This document shows positions 55,646 to 64,000 of a DNA stretch of 64,000 nt, in pieces. Position 1 is the first letter of the stretch. Each line of letters starts with the position of its first letter. The stretch is taken from NCBI RefSeq assembly GCF_030317115.1, contig NZ_JASZYF010000007.1:62001-126000 (forward strand), read 5' to 3'. The notes beneath the pieces were generated by a model. The model did no database searches. It was given only the letters and a program-made list of their open reading frames with translations, and was not told the DNA's origin. The DNA comes from Variovorax gracilis. GTDB taxonomy: Bacteria > Pseudomonadota > Gammaproteobacteria > Burkholderiales > Burkholderiaceae_C. The position numbers were made by a program, and so were the translations under genes.

Positions 55646-56602
55646 ATGACACAGGCATCCCGCCGCCAATTCATCACCCACACCCTCGCAGGCGCCGCAG
55701 CGCTCGCCTTGCCTGCGGCCATGCTGCATGCGCAATCGCGCCCGGTGCTCAAGGCCGGCGACCAGAAGGGCGGTCTGCGTGCGCTGCTCGAGGCGGCAGG
55801 CGGACTCGAAGGCCTGGCCTACGACATCCAATGGTCGGAGTTCCCGGCTGCCGCGCCGCTCGCAGAAGCGCTGAATGCAGGCGCCGTGGACTCGGGCCCG
55901 ATCGGCGATGCGCCGCTGATCTTCGCGCTCGCCGCAGGCACGCGCGTCAAGGCCATCGGCGCGAACCGATCCGACTCCTATGGCACGGCGGTCCTGGTGC
56001 GGCCGGATTCGACGTTGAAGACCGCGGCCGATCTCAAGGGCAAGAGCATCGCGACGAACCGCGGCTCCATCGGCCACTACATCACGCTCAAGGCCATCAC
56101 CACCGCGGGCCTCAAGCCGGAGGACGTCAACATCCGCTTCTTGGCGCCCGCCGATGCCAAGCTCGCGCTGACGCAAGGCTCGGTCGATGCCTGGGCAACC
56201 TGGGAGCCCTATACCGCGCTGGCCGAAACCAGCCATCACGCGCGGGTGCTCGTCAGTGGGCGCGGCTTGCTGCCGGGCCTGAGCTACCTGGCCGCGACCG
56301 ACGCCGCTATCGCAGCCAAGCGGCCGGTGCTGCAGGACTTCCTGCAGCGGGTAGTGAAGGCGCAAGCCTGGTCGTACCGCAACGTGGACGCCTTCTCCGC
56401 CACGCTCGCACGCATCATCGGCATCCCGCCCGAAGCTGCGAAGCTGCAGTTCGAGCGGCGCCAGCAGAAGTGGGTGCCGATCGACGCGCAGGTCATCGCC
56501 GACCAGCAGCGCACGGCGGACTTCTATCACCAGGTGGGGCTCATCAAGCAGCCGCTGGACGTGCGCCCGACTTTCGATACCGGCTTTGCGACCAGCGCCT
56601 GA
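55646..56602 (+). CDS. ABC transporter substrate-binding protein, aliphatic sulfonate type (third of three)
   Basis: 318 aa of the SsuA family, with the Tat-like start SRRQFITHTLAG (5-16) and cleavage near LHAQS. Motifs LKAGDQKGGLRALLEAAGGLEGLAYDIQWSEFP, GDAPLIFALAAGTRVKAIGA and SVDAWATWEPYTALAE are close to the SsuA consensus. The AAGGAG site is seven bases from the ATG. Its position after the transporter and cytochrome genes suggests an alternative receptor for the same permease. Confidence 0.9.
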   Translation: MTQASRRQFITHTLAGAAALALPAAMLHAQSRPVLKAGDQKGGLRALLEAAGGLEGLAYDIQWSEFPAAAPLAEALNAGAVDSGPIGDAPLIFALAAGTRVKAIGANRSDSYGTAVLVRPDSTLKTAADLKGKSIATNRGSIGHYITLKAITTAGLKPEDVNIRFLAPADAKLALTQGSVDAWATWEPYTALAETSHHARVLVSGRGLLPGLSYLAATDAAIAAKRPVLQDFLQRVVKAQAWSYRNVDAFSATLARIIGIPPEAAKLQFERRQQKWVPIDAQVIADQQRTADFYHQVGLIKQPLDVRPTFDTGFATSA

Positions 56603-56728
56603 CGCCGTCGCCACGGCCAAAGATGTTTTCCCTATTTGGAATCAACGAATCGGTCGTTCCCCAATCTGATGCCGCTGCGGACAATGGCCCGCTACGCCCC
56701 TGCGGGCGCCGTTTTTCGTTCGAGCATC

Positions 56729-57670
56729 ATGAATTTCCAACAACTGCGCTCGGTGCGCGAGGCCGTGCGATGCGGCTTCAACCTCACCGAAGTCGCCCAC
56801 ACGCTCCACACCTCCCAGCCCGGGGTGAGCCGGCAGATCCGCGAGCTGGAGGAAGAACTGGGCATTGAACTCTTCGTGCGCGCGGGCAAGCGGCTCACCG
56901 GCCTCACGGAGCCCGGCGGGCACGTGCTGCCCATCATCGAGCGCATGCTGATGGAGAGCACCAACCTCAAGCACGCAGGACAGGAGTTCGTCGCGCGCCA
57001 GAGCGGCCTGCTCTCGGTCGCGGCCACGCATTCGCAGGCTCGCTATGCGCTGCCGGTGGCAGTGCAGGAGTTCCGATCGCAGTTTCCGAACGTGAAGCTG
57101 CATCTCCACCAGGGCTCGCCGAAGCAGATCGCCCAGATGCTGCTGAGCGGCGAGGTCGACGTCGGCATCGCGACCGAGGCGCTGGGCGACTACCCGCAAC
57201 TCGTGGCCCTGCCCTGCTACCGCTGGACGCATTCGGTGATCGTGCCGCCGGGGCATGCGCTGCTGGGCGAGGCGCTCACGCTCGAAGCGCTCGAGCGTTA
57301 TCCGCTGATCACCTACGACACCGGCTTCACCGGCCGCACGCGCATCGACAAGGCCTTCGAGGACCAGGGGCTGGCGCCGAACATCGTGCTGACCGCAATG
57401 GATGCGGACGTGATCAAGACTTACGTGCAGCTCGGCATGGGCGTCGGCATCGTCGCCGGCATCGCCTACGAGGCCGAGCGCGACACGCAGCTGCGCGCGC
57501 TGGATGCGGGCGAGCTTTTCGGCATCAATCTCACCAAGCTGGCGGTGCGCCGCGGCAACTACCTGCGCGGCTACGTGCACGCCTTCATCGAATCGTTCGC
57601 GCCGACGCTGCCGCGCGGCGTAGTGGAAAAGGCGCTGGCGGCCGACGCGCCGGCGCAGATCGAGGTCTGA
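56729..57670 (+). CDS. CysB family LysR-type regulator
   Basis: 313 aa with the CysB/Cbl hallmark N-terminus NFQQLRSVREAVRCGFNLTEVAHTLHTSQPGVSRQIRELEEELG. The effector domain includes ATHSQARYALPVAVQEFRSQFPNVKLHLHQGSP and YDTGFTGRTRIDKAF, the sulfate- or acetylserine-binding region. It controls sulfur-starvation genes; its target is very likely the surrounding cluster. The 126-base gap before it contains its promoter and a probable site. Confidence 0.92.
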   Translation: MNFQQLRSVREAVRCGFNLTEVAHTLHTSQPGVSRQIRELEEELGIELFVRAGKRLTGLTEPGGHVLPIIERMLMESTNLKHAGQEFVARQSGLLSVAATHSQARYALPVAVQEFRSQFPNVKLHLHQGSPKQIAQMLLSGEVDVGIATEALGDYPQLVALPCYRWTHSVIVPPGHALLGEALTLEALERYPLITYDTGFTGRTRIDKAFEDQGLAPNIVLTAMDADVIKTYVQLGMGVGIVAGIAYEAERDTQLRALDAGELFGINLTKLAVRRGNYLRGYVHAFIESFAPTLPRGVVEKALAADAPAQIEV

Positions 57671-57676
57671 GGCCGT

Positions 57677-58948
57677 TCAGCTTCGCTCGTCGATTGGCAA
57701 GGATGCGAAGCGCGTCCGCCGGGCCGCGCTTCGGGCGCGCTCGACGGCTTTGAGCAAGGTCAGGTTCAGCACGTCGCGCTGCGCGTGGCTCCCGCCGAGC
57801 CGGTGCGCTAGCTCCGGCAGGCTCGCCAGCAGCGTGATCGCGAGCGTGTCGTCGCCGCGTCCGAACGCGATCAGCGCCCGGCACGAAGGCAAGCCGACCT
57901 CCCGCGTCGATTCGCCGTGGCGGGTCGGCCGTGCCTGTGACCTGACCAGCGCCCGTTCGAGTCGCGTGGCCCGGTCCCAGTCGCGGGCGCCGACGAATGC
58001 CAGCATGGCGTGCAGGTCGTTGAAGCTGCAGAAGCCGTCGTCGATGCAGGCGTCCCAGGCCGTCGCGATTTCGGCCCAGCGCTGACCTGTGTCGCCCCCC
58101 GCAAGTTCGACGCGCCACAACAGCGCGGAGGCATCGATAAGGTCTGCGATCTCTCCCGAGGGGCCGGCGCGCACCCGGAGGTCGTACAGCCCCAAAGCGT
58201 CGTCGAAGCGGTGCTGCGAAATGTGGAACAGCGCGAGGTGCCACCAAGCATGCGTGGCGACGACGGTATCGACGCTCCAGAAGTCCCGGTGCGCGTTCAT
58301 CCAGCGCAAGCCCGCATCGGCGCGTTCCGACATCTCGAAGACATGGGCCATCGCATGGTGCGCGCGGGCGTCCAGCGGGTTCAGGGCCAGCGCGGCGCAC
58401 GCGACATCCTCGGCGTGCCCATACTCTCCGCTTTCCTCCAGGCTGAAGGCATGCATGGCCAGCACCGCGTGATAGCCCTGCACCTCGCGCGACCAGGACG
58501 GCAGCACCGACGCCACGCGGTCGTGCATGCGGGCGACATCGCCCGTGACATGGTCGAACATGTGTGCGACCTGCAGTGCGAGGACGTCGAGCGGGTGCTG
58601 CTCGAGTACTTCCCCGAGCCGGGTCTTGGCGCGTGCGTAGTCATCGGCGAGCGCCGCGGTGATGGCCGCCAGATGCAGGCGCTCGCGCGGGTTGGCCGGA
58701 AGACCCGCCGCACGCGCCAGAACCGAACGCGCGAGCCGAACCCTGCGCGGATCGCGGCTGCAGAGCAGCAGGTAGGCCTGGAGGGCGTGCGCCATCACGA
58801 AGTCCGGCGCCTCCTGAAGTGCGGTTGCCAACGCCGGCTCGACGCCATTGCGCCAGCTCTGGTACGCGGCGAGCGCGCGCTCGTACGCCGCCAGGGCCGA
58901 AGGCGTGGCGCCGGTGACGCTGCACCCGCGCGCGTCGAGGCTGCTCAT
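57677..58948 (-). CDS. TPR protein of the TTC38 family
   Basis: 423 aa composed of helical tetratricopeptide-like repeats, such as RLHLAAITAALADDYARAKTRLGEVLEQHPLDVLALQVA and HAEDVACAALALNPLDARAHHAMAHVFEMSERADAGLRWM. The sequence resembles human TTC38 (a cytoplasmic protein of unknown function), a pattern seen in many bacteria. No enzyme domain is present. Its stop is 6 bases from the regulator gene stop (convergent) and it starts 8 bases after the flavoenzyme gene. Confidence 0.85.
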   Translation of the reverse strand: MSSLDARGCSVTGATPSALAAYERALAAYQSWRNGVEPALATALQEAPDFVMAHALQAYLLLCSRDPRRVRLARSVLARAAGLPANPRERLHLAAITAALADDYARAKTRLGEVLEQHPLDVLALQVAHMFDHVTGDVARMHDRVASVLPSWSREVQGYHAVLAMHAFSLEESGEYGHAEDVACAALALNPLDARAHHAMAHVFEMSERADAGLRWMNAHRDFWSVDTVVATHAWWHLALFHISQHRFDDALGLYDLRVRAGPSGEIADLIDASALLWRVELAGGDTGQRWAEIATAWDACIDDGFCSFNDLHAMLAFVGARDWDRATRLERALVRSQARPTRHGESTREVGLPSCRALIAFGRGDDTLAITLLASLPELAHRLGGSHAQRDVLNLTLLKAVERARSAARRTRFASLPIDERS

Positions 58949-58956
58949 GGGCCGGC

Positions 58957-60393
58957 CTACCGTAGCGGCGATGCGGCCGGTGCGATGTTCAGGTTCATCC
59001 GGAACAGGTTGTCCGGATCGAAGCGCCGCTTCACCGCCTGAAGGCGTTCGTGGTTCGCGCCATAGCTCGCGGCGACGCGCTCCGCCTCGTCCTCGGTCAG
59101 GAAGTTGACGTAGCCACTGCCGGTGGCGTGCGGCGCCGCGGCCTCGAAGACGCCCCGCGCCCAGGCGCGCACCTTCCCGTCGTCGCCCGCGTCCTGCCAG
59201 CGGCCGTGCACGTTCATGATGTAGTTGGCATCGCGGCCTGCAAAAGCCGTCGCATCCTGCTTGACTCTCGCCATGGCGCCGCCGAGTTGGGCCAGGAAGA
59301 TCTCGCATTCCGGCCCCGGCACGCGTTCGGCCGCCGCGCGCACGAGGTCCAGCGCCTCGTCGCTGAGTTGGCTGAAGTTGTTCGACTTCCAGTAGTTGCG
59401 GGCGCCGGGCGCCAGCAGCGGGTCGACGACGGTCTGGAATCCGGCGTAGGGCGTGGGGCCCAGCGCGCTGCCGATCGGGTCGCCGAAGCGAAGCACCGGC
59501 GCGGCAGCACGTTCTCCCGCTTCGACACTGCCGCAGTGCAGCAGCGGGAAAACCACGACACCGGTCCCGTGGGCCGATTCGGGCAGGAAGGGCAGCGGCG
59601 GCGCCTTGCGCAGCACCGCCCAGACGCTCAGTTCGTCGGGAGCCTTGGTGGTGAAGTCGCGCCATGCGCGAAGGACCTTTTGGGCCTGCGCCATCGAATA
59701 GACAACCAGGCCGGCGTACACCTCCGGGCCGACGGGGTGCAACTGGAACTCGAACGACGTCACCACGCCGAAGTTGCCGCCACCGCCGCGCAGGGCCCAG
59801 AACAGGTCGGACTCCGAGGTGGCCGAGGCCGTGCGCACGGCGCCGTCCGCTGTCACGACAGTGGCGCTCAGCAGGTTGTCCACGGTCATGCCATGGCGGC
59901 GCGTCAGCCAGCCGAAGCCACCGCCCAGGGTGAGCCCTGCCACGCCGGTGGTCGAGTTGATGCCCAGCGGCGTGGCCAGGCCGTGGGCCTGCGCTTCCCG
60001 GTCGAAATCACCGAGCAGCGCGCCCGGACCGACACGCGCGATGCGCTTCGCCGGGTCGACGTTGATCGCGCGCATGCCCGACATGTCCAGCATCAGGCCA
60101 CCCTCCGCGACCGCATTGCCGGCGATGTGGTGGCCGCCGCCGCGCACGCTCAGCAGCATCCGCTGCGCGGCCGCAAAGCGGACCGCGGCCTGGACATCGC
60201 CTTCCGTCAGGCACCGCGCGATGAGCGCGGGGCGACGGTCGACGCTGGCGTTCCAGACCTTGCGGGCTTCGTCATAGGCGGGGTCGGCAGCGTCGAGGAC
60301 ACCGCCGCTGATCTGCGCGGCGAATGCCGAGAGGTCCGGCTGCCGGACTTGCCGGACGTCCTTGTCCAGCGTAAGGTAGGTCACGGATTCCAT
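58957..60393 (-). CDS. FAD-linked oxidase with berberine-bridge domain
   Basis: 478 aa. The PCMH FAD-binding domain includes SVRGGGHHIAG, where His88 is the likely site for covalent 8-alpha FAD attachment, and GGGFGWLTRRHGMTVDN, where the Cys needed for a second covalent bond is absent. The C-terminal BBE domain ends YVNFLTEDEAERVAASYGANHERLQAVKRRFDPDNLFRMN. Such enzymes oxidise sugars, alcohols or alkaloid-like amines with O2; substrate unknown. Divergent from an araC gene that probably controls it. Confidence 0.9.
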   Translation of the reverse strand: MESVTYLTLDKDVRQVRQPDLSAFAAQISGGVLDAADPAYDEARKVWNASVDRRPALIARCLTEGDVQAAVRFAAAQRMLLSVRGGGHHIAGNAVAEGGLMLDMSGMRAINVDPAKRIARVGPGALLGDFDREAQAHGLATPLGINSTTGVAGLTLGGGFGWLTRRHGMTVDNLLSATVVTADGAVRTASATSESDLFWALRGGGGNFGVVTSFEFQLHPVGPEVYAGLVVYSMAQAQKVLRAWRDFTTKAPDELSVWAVLRKAPPLPFLPESAHGTGVVVFPLLHCGSVEAGERAAAPVLRFGDPIGSALGPTPYAGFQTVVDPLLAPGARNYWKSNNFSQLSDEALDLVRAAAERVPGPECEIFLAQLGGAMARVKQDATAFAGRDANYIMNVHGRWQDAGDDGKVRAWARGVFEAAAPHATGSGYVNFLTEDEAERVAASYGANHERLQAVKRRFDPDNLFRMNLNIAPAASPLR

Positions 60394-60597
60394 AGGGGGC
60401 TCCTGTTATGAACGCATTGAAGAACGGTCCGCCGCGGATCGATCGCGAGGGGTGGATTCATTCTTCTTGCCTGCCCCCTGCCGTGCTTCACCCCAAGTCC
60501 TCGGCAGTTGACTGCGAGTCCGCCGTTGGCGGCGCGTGGCCCTCGGGATTGATTGATCGTCCGCACGACTTGACCGAAACCCCGCGGTGACACCCGG

Positions 60598-61602
60598 ATG
60601 AGCCAGGACACGCTGTCGGATGTGCTGCAGGGCGTGCGTCTGCGCGGCGCCGTCTTCTTCAGCATCAGCGCGAGCAGCGACTGGGCGGCCGAGGCGCCTT
60701 CGGCGAAGGAACTTGCACCACTCTTGATGCGCGGGGTGGACCACGTCATCGAATACCACGCCGTCGCGCAAGGCAGTTGCTGGGCCGGCATTCCCGGTGG
60801 GCCGTCCGTGCAGCTCTTTGCCGGCGACGTGGTGATGTTCCCTCATGGGGACGCGCATGTCGTGTCGAGCGCGCCCGGGATGCGCGGCGACAGCGACCTC
60901 AACTGGTACGCCGACATGGAAGCCGAACGGCTGCCGCTGCGCCTGGCCTACAACGGCCAGAACGTCCTGCGCGCGGCACTGCCGGAATCGGAGGCGGACA
61001 CGACCATCGTGTGCGGCTTCCTCGGTTGCGACCTGCAGCCCTTCAACCCGCTGATCGACGCACTGCCGCGCCTGCTGCACCTGCGGTCCACCGAGGACGA
61101 CGCCTGGATCGCGAAGTTCACCCAGCAGGCGGTGGCCGAGTCGCATGCGCAACGAGCCGGCGGCGAGGCGATGCTGGCCCGGATGAGCGAGATGATGTTC
61201 GTCAACGCCGTGCGGCGCTATGCCGATCACCTTCCGGCGCAGAGCGCAGGCTGGCTTGCGGGACTGCGCGATCGCTTCGTCGGGCGCGCCTTGGCGCTGA
61301 TGCACGCGCAGCCGGCACATGACTGGACCATCGACGAACTCGGGAGGCATGTCGGCCTGTCGCGCTCGGCGCTGCACGAGCGCTTCGTCCTCATGCTCGG
61401 CGTGCCGCCCATCCAGTACCTGACCCAGTGGCGCATGCAGCGGGCGGCGCGACGGTTGATCGAGAGCCGCGACACCGTCGCCGCGATCGCGCTGGACGTG
61501 GGCTACGACTCCGAGGCTGCGTTCGTGCGGGCCTTCAAGCGCCTGGTCGGCAAGCCGCCGGGCGCGTGGCGCCGCGAGCGCGATGCGGACGTCGCCACAT
61601 GA
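60598..61602 (+). CDS. AraC family regulator with cupin sensor domain
   Basis: 334 aa. The N-terminal cupin-like domain (about 10-190, with GVDHVIEYHAVAQGSCWAGI and VQLFAGDVVMFPHGDAHVVS) is of the type linked to RipA-like regulators. The C-terminal double helix-turn-helix is DWTIDELGRHVGLSRSALHERFVLMLGVPPIQYLTQWRMQRAARRL and VGYDSEAAFVRAFKRLVGKPPGAWR. Divergent from the FAD-linked oxidase (204 bases between starts), its probable target. Confidence 0.92.
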   Translation: MSQDTLSDVLQGVRLRGAVFFSISASSDWAAEAPSAKELAPLLMRGVDHVIEYHAVAQGSCWAGIPGGPSVQLFAGDVVMFPHGDAHVVSSAPGMRGDSDLNWYADMEAERLPLRLAYNGQNVLRAALPESEADTTIVCGFLGCDLQPFNPLIDALPRLLHLRSTEDDAWIAKFTQQAVAESHAQRAGGEAMLARMSEMMFVNAVRRYADHLPAQSAGWLAGLRDRFVGRALALMHAQPAHDWTIDELGRHVGLSRSALHERFVLMLGVPPIQYLTQWRMQRAARRLIESRDTVAAIALDVGYDSEAAFVRAFKRLVGKPPGAWRRERDADVAT

Positions 61603-61617
61603 CAGTCGCGCAACCGA

Positions 61618-62085
61618 TCAGCCCTCTGGCCCCAGGCGCTTGACCATGCGCACCGCGTCCTCGACGTCCTCGTAATAGCCCGGGCTCGTGCCGAATTCCG
61701 TGAAGCCGTGGCGGCCGTAGAAGGACTTGGCGGCCACATTTCCGGCCCTCGCCTCCAGGCGGATCGTGCGGATGCCGGCAACGCCCGCGGTGGCTTCGAG
61801 CCAGGCCAGCAGGGCCGATCCCAGCCCGCTGCGACGCTGCGACGCGCGCACCGCGAACAGCGAGATGTGCGCGTCCTCGTCCCCGTATTGCATGATCGCG
61901 AAGCCCAGAAGAACGCCGTCGCGGCGAGCGACCGCCACGTTGGTGGCCTCGTCCCGGATGCTGCGCAGCACGCGCCGCTGGGTCCATCGCCATGAGAGCC
62001 CCAGCTCGATCGCGTCCCGGGACAGCTCCGCGATGTCGGGGGCGTCCGCTGCCTGCGCAAGGGTGATTTCGTACTGTGTGATCAC
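61618..62085 (-). CDS. GNAT family N-acetyltransferase (RimI-like)
   Basis: 155 aa from a GTG with AGGA seven bases upstream. Motifs are [40 protein letters not shown] (acetyl-CoA-binding loop) and [33 protein letters not shown], typical of the RimI group that acetylates protein N-termini or small amines. Substrate not assignable. Divergent from metG with 126 bases between starts. Confidence 0.87.
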   Translation of the reverse strand: MITQYEITLAQAADAPDIAELSRDAIELGLSWRWTQRRVLRSIRDEATNVAVARRDGVLLGFAIMQYGDEDAHISLFAVRASQRRSGLGSALLAWLEATAGVAGIRTIRLEARAGNVAAKSFYGRHGFTEFGTSPGYYEDVEDAVRMVKRLGPEG

Positions 62086-62211
62086 GGGACATCCTGGGTT
62101 GGCACGACGACTATAGCCCCGCCACCTAAAATGCTGCTCCTCCCGCTGGCCACGGCGCCAGCCGCAGTCCCTACCCGCAGTTTCCTTCTCTCCCCGAAAG
62201 CGCCCATCGCG

Positions 62212-64000
62212 ATGTCCCAGCGCAAACTCTTCGTCACCACCGCCCTGCCCTACGCCAACGGCAAGTTCCACGTCGGCCACATCATGGAATACATCCAGGC
62301 CGACATCTGGGTGCGGTTCCAGCGCATGCAGGGCCACATGGTGCACTTCGTGGGTGCCGACGACGCGCACGGCGCCCCGATCATGATCGCGGCAGAAAAG
62401 GCCGGGAAGACGCCGCAGGCGTTCGTCGGCGAGATCGCCGCGGGCCGCAAGGAATACCTGGACGGCTTCCACATACGCTTCGACAACTGGCACTCGACCG
62501 ACAGCAGCGAGAACACCGAACTCGCCCAGGGCATCTACAAGAGGCTCAAGGCCGGCGGCATGATCGCCACGCGCACCATCGAGCAGTTCTACGACCCTGT
62601 GAAGGGCATGTTCCTGCCCGACCGCTACATCAAGGGCGAATGCCCGGTGTGCCACGCGAAGGACCAGTACGGCGATGCCTGCGAGGTGTGCAGCAGCGTC
62701 TATTCGCCGACCGAGCTCATCAGCCCCTACTCGACGCTCACGGGCGCGACGCCGGAGCTGCGCAGCTCCGAGCACTTCTTCTTCAAGCTCTCCGACCCGA
62801 AGGTGGTCGACTTCCTGAAGGGCTGGACGCAGGACGGCAAGCTGCAGCCCGAGATGGCGAAGAAGGCCAGCGAGTGGTTCGAGGCCGGCATGGCCGACTG
62901 GGACATCTCGCGCGAGGCGCCCTACTTCGGCATCGAGATCCCCGACGCGCCGGGCAAGTACTTCTACGTGTGGCTCGACGCACCCGTGGGCTACCTCGCG
63001 AGCCTGAAGAACCACTTCGACAAGGGCCAGGCCGCGCAGCACTGGCACGAGCCTTCGCGCACCTCGCAGAGCTTCGACGAGTTCGTGGCCGACCCGCTGG
63101 TGGAGCAGGTGCATTTCATCGGCAAGGACATCGTCTACTTCCACACGCTGTTCTGGCCGGCGATGCTTCAGTTCAGCGAACGCAAGACGCCGAGCCAGGT
63201 GAACGTGCATGGATTTATCACTGTCTCGGGCGAGAAGATGAGCAAGAGCCGCGGCACCGGCATCGACCCGCTCAAGTACCTCTCGATCGGCATGAACCCC
63301 GAATGGCTTCGCTACTACATCGCGGCCAAGCTCAACGCCAAGGTCGAGGACGTCGATTTCACGGCCGAGGACTTCATGGCCCGCGTGAACGCTGACCTGA
63401 TCGGCAAGTACATCAACATCGCGAGCCGGGCGGCGGGCTTCGTCGCCAAGCGCTTCGGCGGCAAGCTGGGCACGGTATCGGCCGACGGCGCGGCGCTGCT
63501 GTCCACGCTGCAGGCCGCCTCGGCGCCGATGCAGTCGCTCTACGACGGCCGCGACTACGCGCGGGCCCTGCGCGAAATCATGCTGCTGGCAGACAAGGTC
63601 AATGAATACGTCGACCAGCACAAGCCCTGGGAACTCGCCAAGAAGGAAGGCATGGACGCCCGCCTGCACGACGTGTGCACGGCCTGCATCGAAGCCTTCC
63701 GCCTGCTGACCATCTACCTGAAGCCGGTGCTGCCGGCTCTGGCGGCACAGGTCGAAGCCTTCCTGGGCAGCGCGCCGCTGCTGTTCGCCGATGCGGGCAA
63801 GCTGCTGGGCGCCGGCCACGCGATCAACGATTACAAGCACCTGATGCAGCGCGTGGACGTCAAGCAGTTGGACCAGTTGTTCGAGCCGCCCGAGCCGGCC
63901 GCAGCGCCTGCGGTGGCCGCGACGGAATTGCCAGGCGGCGAAGGCATCGCGCCGACCATCACCATCGACGACTTTTCGAAGATCGACCTGCGCATCGCAA
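62212..64000 (+). CDS. metG: Methionyl-tRNA synthetase (3' end cut by window edge)
   Basis: 596 codons visible. The class I signature is [12 protein letters not shown] (HVGH), and [12 protein letters not shown] completes the catalytic site. A zinc-binding knuckle [17 protein letters not shown] lies near residue 145, as in the MetRS of E. coli type. The anticodon-binding helical domain ends near 560; after a Pro/Ala linker the C-terminal tRNA-binding (EMAP/Trbp111) domain starts with [14 protein letters not shown] and runs off the window. The start is ATG with no strong ribosome site. Confidence 0.97.
   Translation, partial: MSQRKLFVTTALPYANGKFHVGHIMEYIQADIWVRFQRMQGHMVHFVGADDAHGAPIMIAAEKAGKTPQAFVGEIAAGRKEYLDGFHIRFDNWHSTDSSENTELAQGIYKRLKAGGMIATRTIEQFYDPVKGMFLPDRYIKGECPVCHAKDQYGDACEVCSSVYSPTELISPYSTLTGATPELRSSEHFFFKLSDPKVVDFLKGWTQDGKLQPEMAKKASEWFEAGMADWDISREAPYFGIEIPDAPGKYFYVWLDAPVGYLASLKNHFDKGQAAQHWHEPSRTSQSFDEFVADPLVEQVHFIGKDIVYFHTLFWPAMLQFSERKTPSQVNVHGFITVSGEKMSKSRGTGIDPLKYLSIGMNPEWLRYYIAAKLNAKVEDVDFTAEDFMARVNADLIGKYINIASRAAGFVAKRFGGKLGTVSADGAALLSTLQAASAPMQSLYDGRDYARALREIMLLADKVNEYVDQHKPWELAKKEGMDARLHDVCTACIEAFRLLTIYLKPVLPALAAQVEAFLGSAPLLFADAGKLLGAGHAINDYKHLMQRVDVKQLDQLFEPPEPAAAPAVAATELPGGEGIAPTITIDDFSKIDLRIA

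Noticed and set aside
60408..60590. 60-codon plus-strand frame between the flavoenzyme and AraC genes
   Set aside because: It lies in the divergent promoter region, has no convincing ribosome site and no recognisable sequence.

Overview
The window is high-GC, gene-dense bacterial chromosome with many four-base start/stop overlaps (ATGA or GTGA). The gene complement suggests a beta-proteobacterium of the order Burkholderiales, family Comamonadaceae, probably Variovorax or a close relative: a UrtA urea-binding protein, an ispH-fkpB pair, Smr and RadC, a fused diaphorase subunit of an NAD-dependent formate dehydrogenase, and sulfonate transport genes. This placement is inferred from protein resemblance, not from a marker gene.

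Layout. Positions 1-10.2 kb hold mixed housekeeping and metabolic genes: the start of urtA, a class 3 lipase, a PHB-depolymerase-like esterase, PPK2, a CorA/ZntB channel, a PHP phosphatase, a DMT exporter, a YciO-like protein, an M50 protease and trpS. Positions 10.2-12.4 kb carry a convergent response regulator and histidine kinase. Positions 12.4-20.7 kb carry a possible small RNA between two terminators, tRNA-Ser(CGA) directly downstream of serS, a VOC protein, a fkpB-ispH-dehydratase operon, radC, an Smr protein, a truncated haemoglobin and a 2-oxoglutarate oxygenase.

Positions 23.2-33.8 kb are one long minus-strand locus for a periplasmic, Tat-exported respiratory formate dehydrogenase. 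The order is DUF3305, DUF3306, polyferredoxin, TorD chaperone, FdhX, FdhA, FdhB, a small lipoprotein, FdhC, a small exported protein and FdhD. A GAF protein is divergent from it. Positions 33.9-37.0 kb hold GAF, FHA, beta-propeller and HdeD genes. Positions 37.0-43.8 kb carry a second, cytoplasmic NAD-dependent formate dehydrogenase: a fused NuoE/NuoF-type subunit and FdsA, flanked by two LysR regulators. The apbC iron-sulfur carrier gene follows. The window therefore has two unrelated routes from formate, one to quinone and one to NADH.

Positions 45.0-57.7 kb form an organosulfur cluster built as two divergent arms. The minus arm is an SfnB-like acyl-CoA-dehydrogenase-fold enzyme, a Gln-type thiol dioxygenase and a four-domain rhodanese. 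The plus arm is a binding protein, an SsuD-like monooxygenase, a class II aldolase, a second binding protein, a permease, an ATPase, a membrane-anchored cytochrome c, a third binding protein and a CysB-type regulator. This is the most interesting candidate system here. A likely reading is uptake of sulfonates or sulfinates, oxidative C-S cleavage to sulfite, and sulfur transfer. The aldolase and the cytochrome have no obvious place in the classical ssu pathway. Positions 57.7-64 kb hold a TPR protein, a BBE-type flavoenzyme with a divergent AraC regulator, a GNAT enzyme and most of metG, which runs off the right edge.
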